Positions 60,840-64,000 of a DNA stretch of 64,000 bases are shown in pieces. The stretch is from Streptomyces mangrovisoli. Its GTDB lineage: Bacteria; Actinomycetota; Actinomycetes; Streptomycetales; Streptomycetaceae. The notes beneath the pieces are model-generated. The model saw nothing but the letters and a program-made list of their open reading frames with translations, searched no databases and was not told the origin of the DNA. The stretch is from contig NZ_LAVA02000035.1 in NCBI RefSeq assembly GCF_000974985.2, positions 42,441 to 106,440 on the forward strand. Direction: 5' to 3'. Made by a program: the position numbers and the translations under genes. Position 1 is the stretch's first letter. Each line of letters starts with the position of its first letter.

Positions 60840-61862
60840 TCAGACAGCCTCGGCGGCCTCGGTGTTCGCGGCGGCCTCGGCGGCGTCGGCCGCATGGGCG
60901 GTCGCGACGGCGGCGGTGGTCGCGGCCGGAGCGGGCTGCGGCGCGACGGCCGTCGGCACGGCCGCGGCGCGCGCCCGGTGCGCCGTCCGCCACGCGTCCG
61001 CGGTGAGCAGCGTCAGCGCGAGCCACACCAGCGCGAAGCCCGCCCAGCGCTCCGCCGGCATCGCCTCGTGGAAGTAGAGGATGCCGAGCAGGAACTGGAA
61101 GACCGGCGCGAGGTACTGGAGCAGGCCCAGCGTCGACAGCGGCACCCGGATCGCCGCCGCGCCGAAGCACACCAGCGGCAGCGCGGTGACGACACCGGTC
61201 GAGGCGAGCAGGGCCGCGTGCCCCGGCGTACCGGTGGTGAAGGTCGAGTCGCCGTGCGCGGTGAGCCAGATCAGGTAGGCGACCGCGGGCACGAACTGGA
61301 TCGCGGTCTCGGCGGCCAGCGATTCGATGCCGCCCAGGTTGACCTTCTTCTTCACCAGCCCGTACGTGGCGAAGGAGAAGGCGAGGCAGAGCGAGATCCA
61401 CGGCGGGCGGCCGTAGCCGATGGTGAGCACGACGACCGCGGCGAAGCCGACGCCGACCGCCAGCCACTGCACGGGCCGCAGCCGCTCCTTCAGCAGCAGC
61501 ACGCCCATGGCTATGGTGACCAGCGGGTTGATGAAGTAGCCGAGCGACGCCTCGACGACATGGCCGCTGTTCACGGACCAGATGTAGACGCCCCAGTTGA
61601 CGGTGATCACGGCCGCGGCGACCGCGACCAGGGCGAGCCTGCGCGGCTGCCGCAGCAGCTCACCGGCCCAGGCCCAGCGCCGTACGAAGAGCAGCGCGGC
61701 CGCGACGAAGACGGCCGACCACGCCATCCGGTGGGCCAGGATCTCCACCGCCCCGGCCGGCTTCAGCAGGGGCCAGAACAGGGGCACGAGGCCCCACATC
61801 CCGTACGCCGCGAAGCCGTTCAGCAGTCCTGTCTGCCGCTCACCCCTCGACTTCCCGGCCAC
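60840..61862 (-). CDS. rarD: EamA-family transporter RarD
   Basis: This 340-residue protein has ten hydrophobic helices in two EamA repeats, with the RarD hallmarks GFAAYGMWGLVPLFWPLLK at the start and NWGVYIWSVNSGHVVEASLGYFINPL (in part: NWGVYIWSVNSGHVVEASLG). Family members are inner-membrane drug/metabolite transporters of uncertain substrate. The GTG at 61862 is chosen because GGGGAGGG lies five bases upstream. The last 45 residues are an Ala/Thr/Glu-rich tail not seen in E. coli RarD. Confidence 0.9.
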   Translation of the reverse strand: MAGKSRGERQTGLLNGFAAYGMWGLVPLFWPLLKPAGAVEILAHRMAWSAVFVAAALLFVRRWAWAGELLRQPRRLALVAVAAAVITVNWGVYIWSVNSGHVVEASLGYFINPLVTIAMGVLLLKERLRPVQWLAVGVGFAAVVVLTIGYGRPPWISLCLAFSFATYGLVKKKVNLGGIESLAAETAIQFVPAVAYLIWLTAHGDSTFTTGTPGHAALLASTGVVTALPLVCFGAAAIRVPLSTLGLLQYLAPVFQFLLGILYFHEAMPAERWAGFALVWLALTLLTADAWRTAHRARAAAVPTAVAPQPAPAATTAAVATAHAADAAEAAANTEAAEAV

Positions 61863-61993
61863 CCGGTCCCTCCCCTTCACCCCGCACACCCTCGTGCGCA
61901 CACCTGTGTCTGCAGCATGAAGGTAGCGCCGGAGGCCCCCGCCTGTCATGTCCGTATCGCCATACGGTCATGACAGACGGGGGCGGGGGCGTG

Positions 61994-62848
61994 TCAGCCC
62001 TTGAGCGCCGCGGCGACGGCCTCCGAGAGCGGGGTCGTCGGGCGGCCCGCCAGCCGGGAGAGGTCGCCGCTCTCCACCACCAGCTCGCCCTGCTCGATGG
62101 ACGCGTCCACGCCCGCGAGGATCGCCGCGAGCGGCGCGGGCAGTCCGGCCCCGGCCAGGATGCCCTGGAGCGCCTCGACGGAGACGGAGTTGTAGGCGAT
62201 CTCCCGGCCGGTCTGCCGGCTCAGCTCGGCCGCGTACTCGGCGAAGCTCCACGCCTCGTCGCCGCCGAGCTCGTACGTCGTGTTCTCGTGGCCCTCGCCG
62301 GTGAGCACGGCGACCGCGGCGGCCGCGTAGTCCGCGCGGGCCGCGGAGGAGATCCGGCCCTCGCCGGCCGCCTGGACGACCGCGCCGTGCGCCAGCACCG
62401 GGGCCAGGTTCTCGGTGTAGTTCTCGTGGTACCAGCCGTTGCGCAGCAGCGAGTACGGCACGCCGGAGGCGAGGATCGCCGCCTCGGTGCCGCGGTGGTC
62501 GTCGGCGAGCGCGGCGGTGAGGCTGCCGGGCGCGCTGGTGTAGGCGAACAGGGCGACCCCGGCCGCCTTCGCGGCTTCGAGGACGGCCGTGTGCTGCCCG
62601 ACCCTGCCCTTGTCGAACTCGTTGCCGGAGATCAGCAGCACCTTGTCCCCGGCCGCGAACAGCCCGTCGAGGGTCTCGGGCGCGTTGTAGTCGGCGACCG
62701 CGACGCGCACGCCGCGCGCGGCGAGGCCGGCGGCCTTCTCCGGGGTGCGTACGACCGCGGTGATCTGCTCCGCGGGCACCTTCTCCAGCAGCTGCTCCAC
62801 GACGTGGCGGCCCAGGTGGCCGGTGGCTCCGGTGACGACGATGCTCAT
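61994..62848 (-). CDS. NAD(P)H-binding quinone oxidoreductase (QorB-like SDR)
   Basis: This 284-residue atypical SDR has TGATGHLG (6-13) for NADPH, and the series YTSAPGSLTAALADDHRGTE, LRNGWYHENY that matches E. coli QorB (YtfG). It should reduce quinones or related small electrophiles using NADPH. It diverges from an HxlR regulator across a 111-bp region, the same pairing as E. coli ytfG/ytfH. Expression is therefore likely controlled by the adjacent regulator through the repeats in that region. Confidence 0.9.
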   Translation of the reverse strand: MSIVVTGATGHLGRHVVEQLLEKVPAEQITAVVRTPEKAAGLAARGVRVAVADYNAPETLDGLFAAGDKVLLISGNEFDKGRVGQHTAVLEAAKAAGVALFAYTSAPGSLTAALADDHRGTEAAILASGVPYSLLRNGWYHENYTENLAPVLAHGAVVQAAGEGRISSAARADYAAAAVAVLTGEGHENTTYELGGDEAWSFAEYAAELSRQTGREIAYNSVSVEALQGILAGAGLPAPLAAILAGVDASIEQGELVVESGDLSRLAGRPTTPLSEAVAAALKG

Positions 62849-62912
62849 GATTCGGAATCTCCTTGTGGGGTGGCGATGACACTTACCCTAGGAGTTGCAC
62901 TAACCAAACGAA

Positions 62913-62955
62913 AGTACCCACTTTGAAGTAAGGTACTGGTCCTGAGGTAAGGTAC
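62913..62955. promoter_or_regulatory. Operator-like repeats in the qorB/hxlR divergent region
   Basis: Direct repeats TGAAGTAAGGTAC (62924-62936) and TGAGGTAAGGTAC (62943-62955) are 19 bp apart, about two helical turns, and AGTACC (62913-62918) with GGTACT (62932-62937) makes an inverted pair. HxlR regulators bind such sites between divergent genes. The second repeat ends four bases before the hxlR start. Confidence 0.6.
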
Positions 62956-62959
62956 CACC

Positions 62960-63430
62960 ATGGCCGTAAGCGCAACGGAGTCCGCCACCGAGTCCGCCAC
63001 CGAGAGTGCCCCCCAGCCCGCCGCCGAGAGCGCCGCCCGCTCCGCCGCTCCCTCCACCGGGAGCGCGCTGTACGACACCCGCGAGGCGATGTGCCCGTAC
63101 CGGCTGGTGCTGGAGCACGTCACCAGCCGCTGGGGCGTGCTCGTGCTCATCGAGCTGCTCGACCGCCCCTACCGCTTCAGCGAGCTGCGCCGCGCGATCG
63201 GCAGGGTCAGCGAGAAGATGCTCACCCAGACCCTCCAGACGCTGGAGCGCGACGGCCTGGTCCACCGCGACGCCAAGCCGGTCATCCCGCCCCGCGTCGA
63301 CTACTCCCTCACCGACCTCGGCCGCGAGGCGGCGGAGCAGGTGCGCGGGCTCGCGCTGTGGACGAAGGAGCGCATGGCCGACGTGGAGAAGGCGCGGGAG
63401 GTCTACGACACCGCCCGCGGCCGGGCCTAG
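62960..63430 (+). CDS. HxlR-family winged-helix regulator
   Basis: This 156-residue protein has a Ser/Ala/Glu-rich N-terminal extension of about 35 residues with repeated ATES units, then the HxlR domain. The signature is MCPYRLVLEHVTSRWGVLVLIELLD with Cys45, then RFSELRRAIGRVSEKMLTQTLQTLERDGLVHR (quoted in parts), the recognition-helix region. QorR/YodB-type members sense thiol-reactive quinones or diamide through this N-terminal Cys. With qorB divergent, a quinone/electrophile response is the simplest reading. Confidence 0.92.
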   Translation: MAVSATESATESATESAPQPAAESAARSAAPSTGSALYDTREAMCPYRLVLEHVTSRWGVLVLIELLDRPYRFSELRRAIGRVSEKMLTQTLQTLERDGLVHRDAKPVIPPRVDYSLTDLGREAAEQVRGLALWTKERMADVEKAREVYDTARGRA

Positions 63431-63499
63431 GGCCTGTCGTCCCCTTCCCGTCCGCCACGCGACGACGGGCCCTGGGGAGCGCGGCGGCACTCACGGGAA

Positions 63500-63528
63500 A
63501 GGCCCCGGGCGGGACGCGCCCGGGGCCT
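63500..63528. terminator. Bidirectional terminator between hxlR and the ferredoxin oxidoreductase gene
   Basis: Perfect 12-bp arms (AGGCCCCGGGCG and its complement) with a 5-nt loop, 9 bases from the minus-strand stop codon. Confidence 0.85.
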
Positions 63529-63536
63529 CGTACGTC

Positions 63537-64000
63537 CTAGCCGACGACCGTCCAGGTGTCTGCGCCCGCGAGGAGTGTGGCCAGGTCGCCCTTGCCGTTC
63601 TGCTCGATGGCCGCGTCCAGTTGGTCGGACATCTGGGTGTCGTAGACGGGGCGTTCGACGGCGCGGAAGACGCCGATGGGGGTGTGGTGCAGGGTGTCGG
63701 GGTCGGCGAGCCGGGAGAGTGCGAACGCGGTGGTCGGGGATGCGGCGTGGGCGTCGTGGACGACGAGGTCGGCTTCGTTGTCGTCGGTGACGGTGACCAC
63801 GCGCAGGTCGCCGGTGGCATGGTCGCGGACCACGCCGCGGTTTTTGTCGGTGCCGAAGCGGATGGGTTCGCCGTGGTGCAGGCGGATGAGGGTGTTCTCG
63901 GCCTGGTGGCGGTCCTTGAGGGCGTCGAAGGCGCCGTCGTTGAAGATGTTGCAGTTCTGGTAGATCTCCACCAGGGCGGTGCCGGGGTGGGCGGCGGCGG
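63537..64000 (-). CDS. 2-oxoacid:ferredoxin oxidoreductase beta subunit (5' end outside the window)
   Basis: Only the C-terminal 153 residues are in the window; the frame stays open to the right edge, reading AAAHPGTALVEIYQNCNIFN. The block EIYQNCNIFNDGAFDALKDR and the C-terminal LSRLADPDTLHHTPIGVFRAVERPVYD are typical of KorB/PorB beta subunits, which hold TPP and a 4Fe-4S cluster and pass electrons from 2-oxoglutarate or pyruvate to ferredoxin. The alpha subunit should lie just upstream, beyond the edge. Its location near nuo in Streptomyces is known to me from S. coelicolor order. Confidence 0.88.
   Translation of the reverse strand, partial: AAAHPGTALVEIYQNCNIFNDGAFDALKDRHQAENTLIRLHHGEPIRFGTDKNRGVVRDHATGDLRVVTVTDDNEADLVVHDAHAASPTTAFALSRLADPDTLHHTPIGVFRAVERPVYDTQMSDQLDAAIEQNGKGDLATLLAGADTWTVVG

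Overview
The window is a 64 kb stretch of a high-GC actinobacterial chromosome, almost certainly Streptomyces. The codon third positions are nearly all G/C, GTG starts and 4-bp start/stop overlaps are common, the futalosine menaquinone genes (mqnA, mqnC) are present, and the gene order from long-chain acyl-CoA synthetase through mqnA, menG, nuoA-N and recQ to a polyprenyl synthase and a 2-oxoacid:ferredoxin oxidoreductase is one I recognise from Streptomyces chromosomes. No phage, transposon, CRISPR array, rRNA or tRNA was recognised. This is core-genome sequence with a few accessory islands.

Layout. 1-7.4 kb: a truncated glycosyltransferase-like gene, then a lipid module (MaoC dehydratase and a two-domain FabG facing a thiolase across a shared operator-like region, then an acyl-CoA synthetase). 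The MaoC/FabG/thiolase block has the same order and orientation as M. tuberculosis Rv0241c-Rv0242c-Rv0243. 7.4-13.8 kb: a methyltransferase, a cold shock protein with a long leader, mqnA, a membrane Ser/Thr kinase, mqnC and a truncated amidohydrolase-like protein. 13.9-19.2 kb: a probable cell-surface glycan locus (GH18-like lipoprotein; divergently a small membrane protein, a NodB deacetylase/GT2 synthase fusion and a membrane acyltransferase). 19.3-24.3 kb: menG, a PASTA mini-protein, a GNAT, a geranylgeranyl-reductase-family flavoprotein (MenJ-like), peptide deformylase and an NlpC/P60 wall hydrolase.

25-41 kb: the complete 14-gene complex I operon nuoABCDEFGHIJKLMN, preceded by a Rex-operator-like site and closed by a strong hairpin. 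41-52 kb: Uma2-family protein, RecQ, an M56 protease, fumarylacetoacetase, an ATP-grasp ligase, a HAD phosphatase, a secreted lytic transglycosylase under a probable c-di-AMP (ydaO-type) riboswitch, and a long-chain polyprenyl diphosphate synthase. 52-64 kb: a LolA-like exported protein, an ABC transporter, a flavodoxin-like oxidoreductase, an amidase coupled to a protein with a degenerate P-loop, a proline-rich protein, a VOC protein, RarD, a QorB/HxlR divergent pair and the end of a 2-oxoacid:ferredoxin oxidoreductase beta subunit.

Theme. Much of the window serves respiration: MqnA and MqnC build the naphthoquinone, the polyprenyl synthase can make its tail, MenG methylates it, the MenJ-like reductase can saturate the tail, and Nuo reduces it. 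A second theme is wall and surface remodelling (NlpC/P60, transglycosylase, PASTA, glycan locus). A dispersed palindromic repeat with core GCGCAGTTCCCCGCGCCCC occurs 12 times at five loci, each just beyond the 3' end of at least one gene.
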